From: Caryophanales bacterium | Lineage (GTDB): Bacteria > Bacillota > Bacilli > CAJFEE01 | Length of the DNA stretch: 64,000 nucleotides | Reading direction: 5' to 3' | NCBI GenBank assembly: GCA_029256085.1 | Contig: JAQSYP010000006.1 | Span: forward strand, 1 to 64,000 | Shown: positions 34,081-43,830 of the stretch, in pieces | Layout of the letters: every line of letters starts with the position of its first letter | Position numbering within the stretch: position 1 is the stretch's first letter | Notes under the pieces: generated by a model | Database searches by the model: none | Told to the model about the DNA's origin: nothing | The model's input: the letters and a program-made list of their open reading frames with translations, nothing else | Made by a program: the position numbers and the translations under genes

Positions 34081-37000
34081 TCAGTATGTTCTTGTATACA
34101 CAATTTTTGACCAATTACTATAAATCTTGGTTGTACCAACTAATCTGTAGGCCCTAATCTTATAGTAATAAGTTCTACCTCTTATTAAACGTGTATTAGT
34201 AAAATTCAATGTATTTAATCTTTTGATTAAACTGTAAGATCTGTTGGGTGCAGTTGACCTATAGATTTCATATCCGCTTGCTCCTTTAACGCCTATCCAT
34301 GTTAGTTTAATAGAAGTGCTACTACCCCTAGTCGCTTTAAATCTTTGAGGACTTGACGGAATTGGCTTAGAGCTTATAGTTGTTGAATAATTACTATAGA
34401 CTTTTGTACTTCCTAATAATCGATATGCTCTTACTTTATAATAATATAATTTATTTGTTATCAAACCTGTGTTTATGAAACTTGTTGACGTTGTATTACT
34501 AACAATTGAATACGTTCCATTGCTTGATGTTGATCGGTATACCAAGTATCCACTTGCTCCGCTTACTGGTGCCCAACTTGTCTTAATACTATTATATGCC
34601 GATGAAACGGCCCTAGCTGTTGGTGCTGACGGAATTGGTTTAGCACTTATAGCTGTTGAATAATTACTATAGACTTTTGTGCTTCCTACTAATCGATATG
34701 CTCTTACTTTATAATAATATAATTTATTTGTTGTCAATCCAGTATTCATGAAACTTGTTGACGTTGTATCACTAACAATTGAATACGTTCCACTGCTTGT
34801 TGTCGATCGGTATACCGAGTATCCACTTGCTCCGCTTACTGGCGACCAACTTGTCTTAATACTATTATATGCCGATGAAACAGCCCTAGCCGAAGTTGGT
34901 GCTGACGGAATTGGTTTAGCACATGTAGCTGTTGAATAATTACTATAGGCTTTTGTACTTCCTACTAATCGATATGCTCTTATTTTATAACAATATAATT
35001 CGTTTGTTACTAATCCGATATTTTTATATTTAGTTATGTCTAAGGTTGTATTTGTAATTAGAGTATATACTCCACCATACCAGGGGGATCTGTAAACCTC
35101 ATAGCCGTTTGCTCCTATAACTGGACTCCATTCAACAATTATACTATTATATGCTGAAGACAGAGATTTTACTGCTGCTGGTACAGTTGGTGTAGTCACC
35201 ACCCATTTTGCATACAGTGTAATTGGTTTATTTACTGCGTTATAAGTAAAACCCCAAAGTTCTTTAAATGTTAAATCTTTATACCAACCCTTAAACGTAT
35301 ATCCTGATCTTGTAGGAGCAATTGGTTCCTTTATTAGTGTATTATAATTAGTAACTATTGAAGGTATTAAACTCCCACCTTGGCTATCAAATGTAACTTT
35401 ATATGAATTAATTATCCATTTTGCATAAAGGGTTCTATTATTGGAAACAACATCTTTATTAAAATCCCATAAGAATTCCATTTGGGGGTCTTTATACCAA
35501 CCTAAGAATGTATAGCCAAGCATGATTGGTGGTTTTGGTTCGGTTATAAGTTTATTGTATTCTGTTGTTATAGGCAACACCTCAATCCAACTATTACTAT
35601 CAAACTCAACAGTATATGATTCAATATTCCATTTAGCGTATAAGGTCATGTCCGAGTAAACATAGTTTGTGCTAAAATCCCATCTGTCAGTAAATGCAAG
35701 GTCTTTATACCATCCCGCAAATTCATGCCCTCTCTTATAAGGCCGAGGCGGTTCATTACCTATGAACGAGTTAGTTGAAATCGGGGATACATAAGTCCCT
35801 CCTAAACTATCAAAAGTCACTGTCCTTGGTAATCGAAGCACATATACTGTACAGGTTGCTAGATATCCACCATCTTCTGTCTTCACAGTAATTGTTGTCT
35901 TTCCATTTTCCCCAACTGCAGTTACTTTGCCATTACTATCGACTGTAGCTATGGATTCGTTACTACTTGTCCATGTAACATTCTTGTTTGTTGCATCAAT
36001 TGGTGTAATATTAGCAGAAAGATTAATATTATCACCTACATTTAAGGTAATAGACCGTTCAGAGAGGCTAACACCACTAACATATTTTGTTACAGTCAGC
36101 GAATAATTTTCATTAGGACTATAGTTTCCATTTGGTGCAACTCTAATGTAGTAAGTCCCCGTATTAGCATAATAGTTTATATTTTCAGATTCATTGGCAG
36201 AATTTATTGAAGATTTTATCTCAAAACCACTAGAGTTATATAAGTAAAGATTATAATTTTTAGGTAGGTTTGAGAGATTAATATTTATATGGCCAACTGA
36301 ATTTATATCAAACCTATAGTAATCATTATCTTTAAGCGTATTTATATATGAACTATATGTTGTCCCTAGATTTATAGGATATGCGGAAGCCATACTATCA
36401 TTAGGTTCATACAAATCATTGGAAACCGTTACCTTTAATGCATATTTTTGTGTAACACTTGAACCTGAATATGAACCAACCAATATATAATACTTAGTTC
36501 CTGGACTCGCTAAAAAAACTATATTTTCTTGTAATTGGTAGAGGTTCTCCGAATAGTCTATTAATGATCCATCGGAGCTGATTAAATATAAATCATAATC
36601 TTTTGGTAAATTTGAAAGATTAATTATAAGTAGTGATTTTGTATCAACTGCTACCTGATAGAAATCCAGATCATTCTCTGATGAAATATATGACTCGTAG
36701 GTATTTCCAACTGTAATAGGATATGCTGATGTCATTGAATCATTAATTTCATATGGGTCAATTACTAGAGAACTATATATACCTACAGTATCAAATGATG
36801 TATTTATTGCAGATACCTCTAATGAATCTTGTCCGTATAAATCTGATGCAGCTTGAACTAATGAATCTCTAGCTTTACTAAAATCTGTAAACATTCCAAA
36901 GTAATACGTTAATGCTCTATAATATATTTTTGCAGTTTTTTCCATTCCAATAGTTTGAGCAACTAAAAATGCTGCCTTATTAGGAATTCCAGAATTAGTA

Positions 37001-38493
37001 TGAACTCCACCGAAATCTCCCTCTTCGGTATCTGGCATATTATTATAATTGTTCATATTATCTGGTTGGTTATATAGAGATGGATTCGCCAAACTTCTTA
37101 AGGCATCTCCGTTTATATTTGGAGTGTAAACCTTATCCCCTACTATCCAGTCTGCAGGATCAAAAACCCAATTGCCGCCTTTTGCTACATCATATTTGTC
37201 ATATGTTTCGATTAATACACCAAATAGATCAGCAACAGATTCATTCAATGCACCAGATTGATTAGAATAGTATAGGTCGGCCGAATTCTCAATTACAGCA
37301 TGAGTCATTTCATGTCCAACAATATCTAGGTCCCCACTTAAATGTGTAAACTGGATACCATCCCCTGACCCGTAAACCATTTCGTACCCGTTCCAGAAGG
37401 CATTATTATAATTAGTGCCAAAATTCGTATATGACCTAACTTGCATACCTCGATCATCTAAACTATTTCTATTAAACAAGTTTTTATAAAAATCTATTAC
37501 TCTACTAGCATTATAATGTGCACTCACGGCACCTTTTGTACTTTCAGATGTGAAATTATTACTTTGATTAGAAACTAGACTAGCGTTATAGATATTAATA
37601 CTATTATTCATATCAAATGTACTAATATCACTCGTCTGCAGACTTATAGAATCCTTCATAACAAATAAACTACCAGTTTGGTATAAGTTTAATTGTTTTG
37701 TGTTTCCCTGAATGTCTAAACCAGTTCCTATAACTGGTCCATCAGCCCTAATTCTATTGACCTTGTGAATAATTTTCCCCGAGTGCGCTTCTACAAAAAC
37801 ATCATAATTTCCAATATAAGGTTCTAGGAAAGAAATATTAATTTTGTATACTTCATAGTTACTATTGTCTTTATTTAATATGAACTTTTCAGCTGTAGGA
37901 GTATTCCGCAGAGAATTAAAAGAAAACTCCTTTTTAGCAATTTCTATTGCTTCGTTTTCTGATAAATTGTCATTACCCACCGTTTTAATTACTTTATTTT
38001 TATCTAGTTTTCCATTAATATTTTTCACTTTACCATTCTGGTCATAGTGAACTGTAATGTTGTTTCCGTAAACCGGGATTCCATTAATAATTTGCGAGAA
38101 TTTCACAAATGTATGCCCAATTTCATCCCTCTTGGTTTCTACTAATTTTAATTCTTTTGTGACATCACTTACTCCAAGAGAAGACTTGTTCTCCTCTATG
38201 AAAATCTTAGCAGATTTCTCATCTGGAATTAGTGGTTGTTCTCCTTGTGTTAACGGGTTAATTTTTCTTTTTCTCGGTATCTCGACGTTTGGTAAAACTT
38301 TCTCAACGTATCCGTTACTAGATTTCTTAACAGTTTCAGTATCCTTTAAAATCGGTGGTATACTATCTATGTTTGTAAAATTCTTATTATATGCTGTGGG
38401 TGCAGCGGATACAGGAATTTGAATACTAGATATTATTAAAAATAATATTATTATTAATGATTGATACTTTAGATACTTTTTAATATTAACCAA
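34081..38493 (-). CDS. Large secreted M4 (thermolysin-like) metalloprotease with PPC, Big_2, InlB-type and Fn3 domains
   Basis: A 1470-residue exported protease. A signal peptide (IIILFLIISSIQIPVSAA) is followed by FTP/PepSY propeptide (residues about 90-245, HTFVKFSQIINGIPVYG). The M4 domain (about 255-575) has the zinc site DIVGHEMTHAVIENS, the Glu ligand in GALNESVADLFG, and the catalytic His region GDFGGVHTNSGIPNKAAFL. Two PPC domains (DPYEINDSMTSAYPI, DLYEPNDSMASAYPI), a Big_2 Ig domain (NLSANITPIDATNKNVTWTS), three InlB-type repeats ending LYAKW and four Fn3 modules (SGYSVYRSTTSSGTYS) follow. Bacillolysins are usually 500-600 residues, so about 900 adhesion-type residues were added. No wall anchor motif seen. 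Confidence 0.93.
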   Translation of the reverse strand: MVNIKKYLKYQSLIIILFLIISSIQIPVSAAPTAYNKNFTNIDSIPPILKDTETVKKSSNGYVEKVLPNVEIPRKRKINPLTQGEQPLIPDEKSAKIFIEENKSSLGVSDVTKELKLVETKRDEIGHTFVKFSQIINGIPVYGNNITVHYDQNGKVKNINGKLDKNKVIKTVGNDNLSENEAIEIAKKEFSFNSLRNTPTAEKFILNKDNSNYEVYKINISFLEPYIGNYDVFVEAHSGKIIHKVNRIRADGPVIGTGLDIQGNTKQLNLYQTGSLFVMKDSISLQTSDISTFDMNNSINIYNASLVSNQSNNFTSESTKGAVSAHYNASRVIDFYKNLFNRNSLDDRGMQVRSYTNFGTNYNNAFWNGYEMVYGSGDGIQFTHLSGDLDIVGHEMTHAVIENSADLYYSNQSGALNESVADLFGVLIETYDKYDVAKGGNWVFDPADWIVGDKVYTPNINGDALRSLANPSLYNQPDNMNNYNNMPDTEEGDFGGVHTNSGIPNKAAFLVAQTIGMEKTAKIYYRALTYYFGMFTDFSKARDSLVQAASDLYGQDSLEVSAINTSFDTVGIYSSLVIDPYEINDSMTSAYPITVGNTYESYISSENDLDFYQVAVDTKSLLIINLSNLPKDYDLYLISSDGSLIDYSENLYQLQENIVFLASPGTKYYILVGSYSGSSVTQKYALKVTVSNDLYEPNDSMASAYPINLGTTYSSYINTLKDNDYYRFDINSVGHININLSNLPKNYNLYLYNSSGFEIKSSINSANESENINYYANTGTYYIRVAPNGNYSPNENYSLTVTKYVSGVSLSERSITLNVGDNINLSANITPIDATNKNVTWTSSNESIATVDSNGKVTAVGENGKTTITVKTEDGGYLATCTVYVLRLPRTVTFDSLGGTYVSPISTNSFIGNEPPRPYKRGHEFAGWYKDLAFTDRWDFSTNYVYSDMTLYAKWNIESYTVEFDSNSWIEVLPITTEYNKLITEPKPPIMLGYTFLGWYKDPQMEFLWDFNKDVVSNNRTLYAKWIINSYKVTFDSQGGSLIPSIVTNYNTLIKEPIAPTRSGYTFKGWYKDLTFKELWGFTYNAVNKPITLYAKWVVTTPTVPAAVKSLSSAYNSIIVEWSPVIGANGYEVYRSPWYGGVYTLITNTTLDITKYKNIGLVTNELYCYKIRAYRLVGSTKAYSNYSTATCAKPIPSAPTSARAVSSAYNSIKTSWSPVSGASGYSVYRSTTSSGTYSIVSDTTSTSFMNTGLTTNKLYYYKVRAYRLVGSTKVYSNYSTAISAKPIPSAPTARAVSSAYNSIKTSWAPVSGASGYLVYRSTSSNGTYSIVSNTTSTSFINTGLITNKLYYYKVRAYRLLGSTKVYSNYSTTISSKPIPSSPQRFKATRGSSTSIKLTWIGVKGASGYEIYRSTAPNRSYSLIKRLNTLNFTNTRLIRGRTYYYKIRAYRLVGTTKIYSNWSKIVYTRTY
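34390..34960. repeat. Near-identical tandem Fn3-coding repeats
   Basis: Within the protease gene, blocks of about 280 bases recur almost unchanged: CGATATGCTCTTACTTTATA occurs near 34424 and 34693, and ATACTATTATATGCCGATGA near 34576 and 34858. The high DNA identity indicates recent duplication and makes the region prone to length change by recombination. Confidence 0.8.
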
Positions 38494-38591
38494 CCCCTGT
38501 ATATATTAAGTTTATATTCTATTAAAATCTTAACATATTTAATTATTTATTTAATGGGGAGTTGTGTCAAATAGTTTAAGTTCAATAAAAA

Positions 38592-38622
38592 ATACTGGGT
38601 GCTTCATAGAATACCCAGTACA
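38592..38622 (-). terminator. Terminator of the second Ig-repeat gene
   Basis: TACTGGGT and ACCCAGTA pair around a loop; the minus strand continues with TTTTTT. It follows the stop at 38630. Confidence 0.85.
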
Positions 38623-38629
38623 TAAAAAA

Positions 38630-40897
38630 TTAGTACACCTTTACCAAAGTTGCTAGGCTACTATTCTTTGCTTTATCAGTTGCAGTTACATTTAATATGG
38701 TATTCCTAGTCTGTTTTTTAATTTTAACTTTATAGGTCCCGTACTTATTTGCCACTCCTCTACCAATAACCCCTTTTTTATTTCTTACTACAATAGTTGA
38801 ATAAGCCTCAGCCTTACCTATAACATAATTACTACTTTTATAGATACGGTTAGTTTTCGGCTTTGTAGGCGCAATCTTATCAAGTACTAATAAAATGTTT
38901 GAACGACTTATATTTCCCGAAGCATCTTTAGCATGTACAGATATTTTAGTGCCTGCTTTTTTGTGGGATATTGCCATTTTGAATAATCCTTTAGCGTCTG
39001 TTTTTAAGGTGTATCTATAATTTCCGATTTGTAAAGTAATTGTTGATCTCGCCTCAGCCCTACCTGATATTACTTTTGATAAATTAGTAACAGCATTAAC
39101 AATGGGTATTGAAGGAGCAATCTTATCAAGTACTTTAACCTGTGCCTTATTACTTAAATTATTAGCGTTATCTTTTGCAGATACTAAAATATATGTTCCT
39201 TCTTTTTGTTGTGGTATTACTACCCTGAAATAACCATTTAGCCCTGTCACAGAAATATAACTTGTATTGCCAATATTAATTGTAACAATTGAACCCGGTT
39301 CAGCTTTTCCACTCAATTCCCTTGAAAGGTTTGAAATAGGGGAAATTATCGGAGTGATCGGAGCCGTACGATCAACTACATAACTATATATTGGATTTGT
39401 GTAATTTCCGGATTTGTTAGTGGCTTTAACACTGATCTGTGTATTAGGCTTTTGGATCGGAATTTCTATTTTAAATAATCCGTTAATATCCGCTGTTCCT
39501 GTATAGTTTACATTACCAATTTTAATATGTACTATTGCACCACTATCCGTTCTACCTGTAACTTGTTTAGACTTATCACTAACCTCATTAACAATAAGGA
39601 ATGATGGAGGAAACCCGTTACTGACAACAACAATTGTTGGTTCACTCCTATTTCCAGCTTTGTCTATAGCAATAACTTCCAATTTAGTTCCTGTGAAATG
39701 TATAAGGGAGCCATTACCAATATTAATATTAAAAGTACCATCGGCTTCGGTTACAGTTGACCCTAGAAGGTAGGTACCCACTTTAACCTCTATTTTCGAA
39801 TTTCTTTCAGCAGTCCCTTGAATAATATTAGATAGATTTGTGATTGCATTAACTACTGGTGAACCAGGAGGTGTTCCATCTGAAACAATTACTTCTTTAG
39901 CTATACTCATATTTTCGGAAAGATCTGTTGAAGTAACTTTAATCAACGTTCCTTCCATCTGCCTTGGTATCCCTATATTGAAATTACCATTAATATCAGA
40001 AATTCCTTTATATTCTATGTCTCCGATTTTTACAATGACATCTGTATATCTGTCGGTCTTTCCGGTAATATTTGTATCAATATCAGAGACGTTATCTACA
40101 ACAGGAGTGGTGGGTGGAGTTATGTCACTCCAATCTACTACTTTGAATTCTTCACTATAAGGAATTGATCTGTACTCTGCCTGATTTCCATTTTTGTCTT
40201 GAACACTTACACTTAGAAGCTTCCATGTTCCTAGTGGCATTGCAATTTGACTTTTTATTATATATGTTCCTTCATACATACCGGTTTCAGGATTTAAGCT
40301 AGTATTTACACTTATTCCATATTTACCATTACAATAGAATAACGATACATCTAGAACTCCTGACTGCTCGTCGGACGCATCAATCGAAAAAGTAATACTA
40401 TCTCCTTCTCCTACTCTTTCCTTATCAACTTTTACAGACTTTACATTCGGTGGGGTAATATCATACTCCTCATTCACAACTGTAAAATCCGTAGCTTCAG
40501 AGGGTTGTATCATATCTCTTTTTATGTAATAGTTGTTATACTCTTTATCTAAGATATTAATTTGATACAGCGTCCATAGACCCGGACGTTCATTACCAAC
40601 AACCAATTTGGCCTCATATTTTCCCGTTTCCCGGTTTAAAAACGCCCTTTGTGTCTTTTGTGCAATACCGTCAGGACCTAGGTAATAGATGTGAACTGAT
40701 AACACATTTTCATTTAAGTCCTCAATGTCTAAAAAAGCAGTAACTACATCGTCTACTCGGGCTTCCTTCTTATCTAGAGTGATATCCTTAAACGTAGGAC
40801 TATAACTATTTGCCAATGTCTTTAGGTTACTGACGTTACAGAAAATGAGTGTTAGTGTAATTAAAATACATGAAAATTTCTTTAGAATAGCCTCCAC
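38630..40897 (-). CDS. Secreted Ig-repeat surface protein
   Basis: A 755-residue exported protein. Signal peptide FSCILITLTLIFCNVSNL with cleavage near LANS. The start is uncertain: GTG 40897 is the only standard start before the signal peptide, with AAGGAA close to it. Residues about 35-255 hold two domains of DITLDKKEARVDDVVTAF type (Ig-like with ion-binding acidic residues). Residues 260-755 are six or more Big_6-type modules, each with DK.AP..P.V and ITGKT or ISGRAEARSTI motifs. The C-terminus (KIKKQTRNTILNVTATDKAK) closely resembles the end of the gene at 1398, so the two are paralogous. No catalytic motif and no sorting signal found. Confidence 0.83.
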   Translation of the reverse strand: MEAILKKFSCILITLTLIFCNVSNLKTLANSYSPTFKDITLDKKEARVDDVVTAFLDIEDLNENVLSVHIYYLGPDGIAQKTQRAFLNRETGKYEAKLVVGNERPGLWTLYQINILDKEYNNYYIKRDMIQPSEATDFTVVNEEYDITPPNVKSVKVDKERVGEGDSITFSIDASDEQSGVLDVSLFYCNGKYGISVNTSLNPETGMYEGTYIIKSQIAMPLGTWKLLSVSVQDKNGNQAEYRSIPYSEEFKVVDWSDITPPTTPVVDNVSDIDTNITGKTDRYTDVIVKIGDIEYKGISDINGNFNIGIPRQMEGTLIKVTSTDLSENMSIAKEVIVSDGTPPGSPVVNAITNLSNIIQGTAERNSKIEVKVGTYLLGSTVTEADGTFNINIGNGSLIHFTGTKLEVIAIDKAGNRSEPTIVVVSNGFPPSFLIVNEVSDKSKQVTGRTDSGAIVHIKIGNVNYTGTADINGLFKIEIPIQKPNTQISVKATNKSGNYTNPIYSYVVDRTAPITPIISPISNLSRELSGKAEPGSIVTINIGNTSYISVTGLNGYFRVVIPQQKEGTYILVSAKDNANNLSNKAQVKVLDKIAPSIPIVNAVTNLSKVISGRAEARSTITLQIGNYRYTLKTDAKGLFKMAISHKKAGTKISVHAKDASGNISRSNILLVLDKIAPTKPKTNRIYKSSNYVIGKAEAYSTIVVRNKKGVIGRGVANKYGTYKVKIKKQTRNTILNVTATDKAKNSSLATLVKVY

Positions 40898-40972
40898 TTC
40901 CTTCCAGTCCTAATTTATAACTTCGTTTGATACCAAATATATTAACACATTGTAAATATCTTGGTTTAATTT

Positions 40973-42232
40973 TTATTTTATTATTAATTCCCTTGGAAAA
41001 GGTTCGTTTTTCATTAGGTTCCACATTCTGTCTATATAAGACAGCGTGTAAAAATTTTCATAATAATAATAGTAGTAAGACCCTTTTGTAGTCATAACAA
41101 ATTGATTGTTTTCCTTTTTTACAAAGCCCAAAATTCTGGCCAACAACAGCTCAAATCCATAATTCTGCTCCAACCTCTCACCGGAAAATGTTTTGAAATC
41201 GGTCGAATTAACCCTCATTGTGTATGCGGTCCAAAACAAGTAATAAACCATTCTTTGTCTTCGTGAAAAATTCAACTTTAATGCGGTAGGTAAATTACCA
41301 CTATTGATCCTATGCTGATACTCCTGCAAGTCAAATGTATTAATTTTAAATTGGTCTTCAAGTAAGGTTGTCGCAGAGCAACCAAACCCAAGGAAGTTTT
41401 CCCTCGTCATTGAGGAATACTTTGATGAACCGTATTTTGAGTACGTCCAAATTAAATCTCGTACATATCCTTGTTCATTACAATAGTCAACGATTTCATA
41501 CAGTAGTTTTTTCTTTTCCCTATTGTTCATTTTAATAAACTTGCGGTCTGTAAAAGTAAAATCAATAAACGGATAAATTGCAAAGTGATTTGCACCATTA
41601 TTGAACGCTGTTTCAATATCCCTTTTTAAAATTTCGATTGTCTGTCCAGGTAACCCAAAAATAAAATCCATTGAAACCGTTTCGAAATTTACCTTTGCTA
41701 ATGCACTAAAAATTCTGTTGTAATTAAATTCTCCTCTACAGAGAAGTTTTAAATATTCTGTCTGAAATGATTGAATCCCAATGCTGATTTTTGTTACACC
41801 AGCATCTTTTAACACTAACAGCTTTTCTTCGGTTACGTCACATGGATGTAGTTCTATCCCTATATCTTCGGTGATAGTAAAATATGTATTAATATGCCCG
41901 ACTATCTGTTTTATTTTATTTGCAACAAGTGCAGGAGTTCCACCACCAAAGTAAAGGCTTGTAACTTCCTTTTTTTCCATACCTAAAGAACTTCTTATAA
42001 TATCAATTTCTTTAAGTAATGCTTCAATATATGTATCTATTAAGTTCTTATTTTACTTTACCTTACATTACGGACAAAAATCACAAAGCGTCCTACAAAA
42101 TGGAATATGTACATATAATCCAAGGTTTCTTGTATCCTTATAATTTAATGTATTATCGTATTTATTGGTGAAATGAAATAGCTTAAAAGACCTTGTCAGC
42201 CATGCCCGTGTTGCTTTTGTTATAATGCTCAT
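40973..42232 (-). pseudogene. Decayed copy of the HemW-like radical SAM gene
   Basis: The 420-codon minus-strand frame from ATG 42232 (MSIITKATRAWLTRSFKLFH) matches the gene at 43831 end to end. Two in-frame TAA codons lie just after the radical SAM cysteines: the intact CPYCKVQYNKN reads CP*CKVK*NKN here, each TAA replacing a Tyr codon. The downstream 335 codons (from 41980) are open and highly similar, so the mutations are recent or the tail is still constrained. A short product from an internal start would lack the iron-sulfur cysteines. Confidence 0.88.
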
Positions 42233-42236
42233 CCAA

Positions 42237-42640
42237 TTCTCCTCTTTAAATATATCTTAGATACGTCTTTAGCATATTGATCATTATCTTTATTTTCCCA
42301 CTAAATAATAGGGTGTACTCTGCTGCAAAGAAGTACCCACATTTTTCACAGAGTCCAGGGACATCAATACATCTTCCACAGATTGATAACTTACCATTTT
42401 CCATCACAACACACTGGTAACAGGGGGGTACCCTATGTCTATAAGTTCGCTAGTTTTATCACAGAATTGCCGTTTTTCATCAATGTTCAATGCCAAATCT
42501 ACTGTATCAGGATACGGAGTATGAAAATTAAATGATACTGCTCTGATATTTGCCTTGTTTTTTGCGACATCACAAACATGGTGTATGCACCCTTTATTTA
42601 TCTGATTAATTGCCATATATAAGCAAATATTACGAAGTTT
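42237..42640 (-). pseudogene. Truncated copy of the SPASM-like radical SAM gene
   Basis: From about 42640 the minus strand reads NICLYMAINQINKGC and on to TSELIDIGY, matching the C-terminal half of the gene at 45104. About 25 residues are then missing. The ending (CYQCVVMENGKLSICGRC and LCEKCGYFFAAEYTL) follows in another frame. The N-terminal half with the CxxxCxxC motif is absent. It is the partner of the decayed HemW-like copy, so the whole two-gene cassette was duplicated. Confidence 0.87.
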
Positions 42641-42888
42641 TAAATGGTATTGATGTCGAAACTATTTAAAAAAACACCGTGATTTTGGTGTTTTGAAGTG
42701 GCCTCTAGATGTTAGAGCTTTATTTTAAGCAGCTATGCGTTTGTTGTTATAGCATTAAATTTAATGTTAATGTTGTATGGATAAAAGCAAAGTGCAGATT
42801 CCAACAAATTTGTTTTATTTTATTTTCTTAGGTATATGCCCAACCCCAATGGGCCACTTTTGCATATCCTCTAGTGTGTGAAATAAAT
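42641..42888. other. Non-coding junction beside the duplicated cassette
   Basis: Similarity to the intact cassette stops near 42640. A hairpin AAAACACC/GGTGTTTT with seven T on the minus strand lies at 42667-42690. No gene is seen between it and the next start at 42903. The hairpin has no obvious gene to end, so it may be a relic of a lost gene or mobile element. Confidence 0.5.
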
Positions 42889-42902
42889 AGGAGGGATTTG
42901 CT

Positions 42903-43181
42903 TTGACATATGATTATTCAGTAATTGATTTTAACGATCAACGAATACGCCCAGGATTGGGATTCGGTAGACCAAGACCCGGTTTTGGATTCGGTAGACC
43001 GAGACCTGGCTTTGGATTGGGCTTTTTAGGGGGGCTTGCTACTGGTGCACTATTGACACCCGGACCTGGATTCGGCTATGGTTACCCACAATACACTTAC
43101 TATCCACCATACCCTTATCCGCCTTACCCTTACCCTTACTATCAAGATCTAAACTATAATATTCCATTTTCTCCTTACTAA
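42903..43181 (+). CDS. Gly/Pro/Tyr-rich low-complexity protein, possibly spore coat-like
   Basis: A 92-residue protein. TTG 42903 is used; AGGAGGG lies eight bases upstream, so translation is well supported. After MTYDYSVIDFNDQRIRP come three GFGRPRPGFGFG-type repeats, then FLGGLATGALLTPGPGFGYG, then PYPYPPYPYPYYQDL. The composition (Gly, Pro, Tyr, Phe, Arg) is like small coat and crust proteins of spore formers, and the short GGLATGALL segment could insert in a membrane. It has its own terminator. Function unknown. Confidence 0.75.
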   Translation: MTYDYSVIDFNDQRIRPGLGFGRPRPGFGFGRPRPGFGLGFLGGLATGALLTPGPGFGYGYPQYTYYPPYPYPPYPYPYYQDLNYNIPFSPY

Positions 43182-43227
43182 AAACAAATATTAAAACGTG
43201 ATAGTAGTATAACCTCTAAAGAAATCA

Positions 43228-43274
43228 AGTGGATCAACCCGATAAAACATCATCAGACTGGTCCACTTTTTTAT
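43228..43274 (+). terminator. Terminator of the Gly/Pro-rich protein gene
   Basis: AAGTGGA and TCCACTT pair (with TCA/TGG extension) around a long loop, followed by TTTTTTA. Confidence 0.72.
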
Positions 43275-43280
43275 AGTTAA

Positions 43281-43775
43281 TTATTCTAATCCATACCCCT
43301 TATAAACTTCTTCCCAATTAAGAGCCCTAACCATTCTATTTTCTATTTGACCTATTTGCTTAAATCCATATTGCGCGTAGAGAGAATGAGCATCTTTAGT
43401 AGCTAGGTGAAAATTTGTACCTTTTAATTTAGGATGGTCAGTTATAATACCCATTAGCCACTTGCCAAGTCCACGTCCTCGGAATTCAGGTATTATAAAG
43501 ACATCCCCAACCCAGGAAAACCTGACAAGGTCCGATACAACGCGTGCAAACCCAATCTGTTTAGCAGTTCCATCTTTAGGATTTCCTTCATAGACACCAT
43601 AACAAAGAACTGAATTTTTAATAGATTCTCTTACTAACTCCTTAGGAATACCTTGAACCCAATATGAGTCTTTACTAAGAAAATTATGTATAACTTCTAT
43701 ATCTAAAAAGCTTTTGTTTGTGCTTATAGTAAATCCATCGCTGTTAGTCCAAAATAATTCTTCATCCTTTATCAA
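43281..43775 (-). CDS. GNAT-family N-acetyltransferase
   Basis: A 164-residue acetyltransferase. TTG 43775 follows AGGGTG. The acetyl-CoA loop is VFIIPEFRGRGLGKWLM (R/Q-x-x-G-x-G), preceded by GFARVVSDLVRFSWVGD and followed by FHLATKDAHSLYAQYGFKQI. The subgroup resembles proteins annotated as acetyltransferases of unknown substrate. It lies between the Gly/Pro-rich gene and the radical SAM pair on the same strand as the latter, about 55 bases after the end of the HemW-like gene. Confidence 0.87.
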   Translation of the reverse strand: MIKDEELFWTNSDGFTISTNKSFLDIEVIHNFLSKDSYWVQGIPKELVRESIKNSVLCYGVYEGNPKDGTAKQIGFARVVSDLVRFSWVGDVFIIPEFRGRGLGKWLMGIITDHPKLKGTNFHLATKDAHSLYAQYGFKQIGQIENRMVRALNWEEVYKGYGLE

Positions 43776-43830
43776 TCTTATTCACCCTATTTTTTATACT
43801 TTTTTGTGATATCAAAAGGGGTCAATATGC

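Noticed and set aside
40973-42232. The two in-frame stops read as recoded amino acids
   Set aside because: Both are TAA, which has no known bacterial recoding here, and the intact paralogue has Tyr codons. Pseudogene is the simpler reading.
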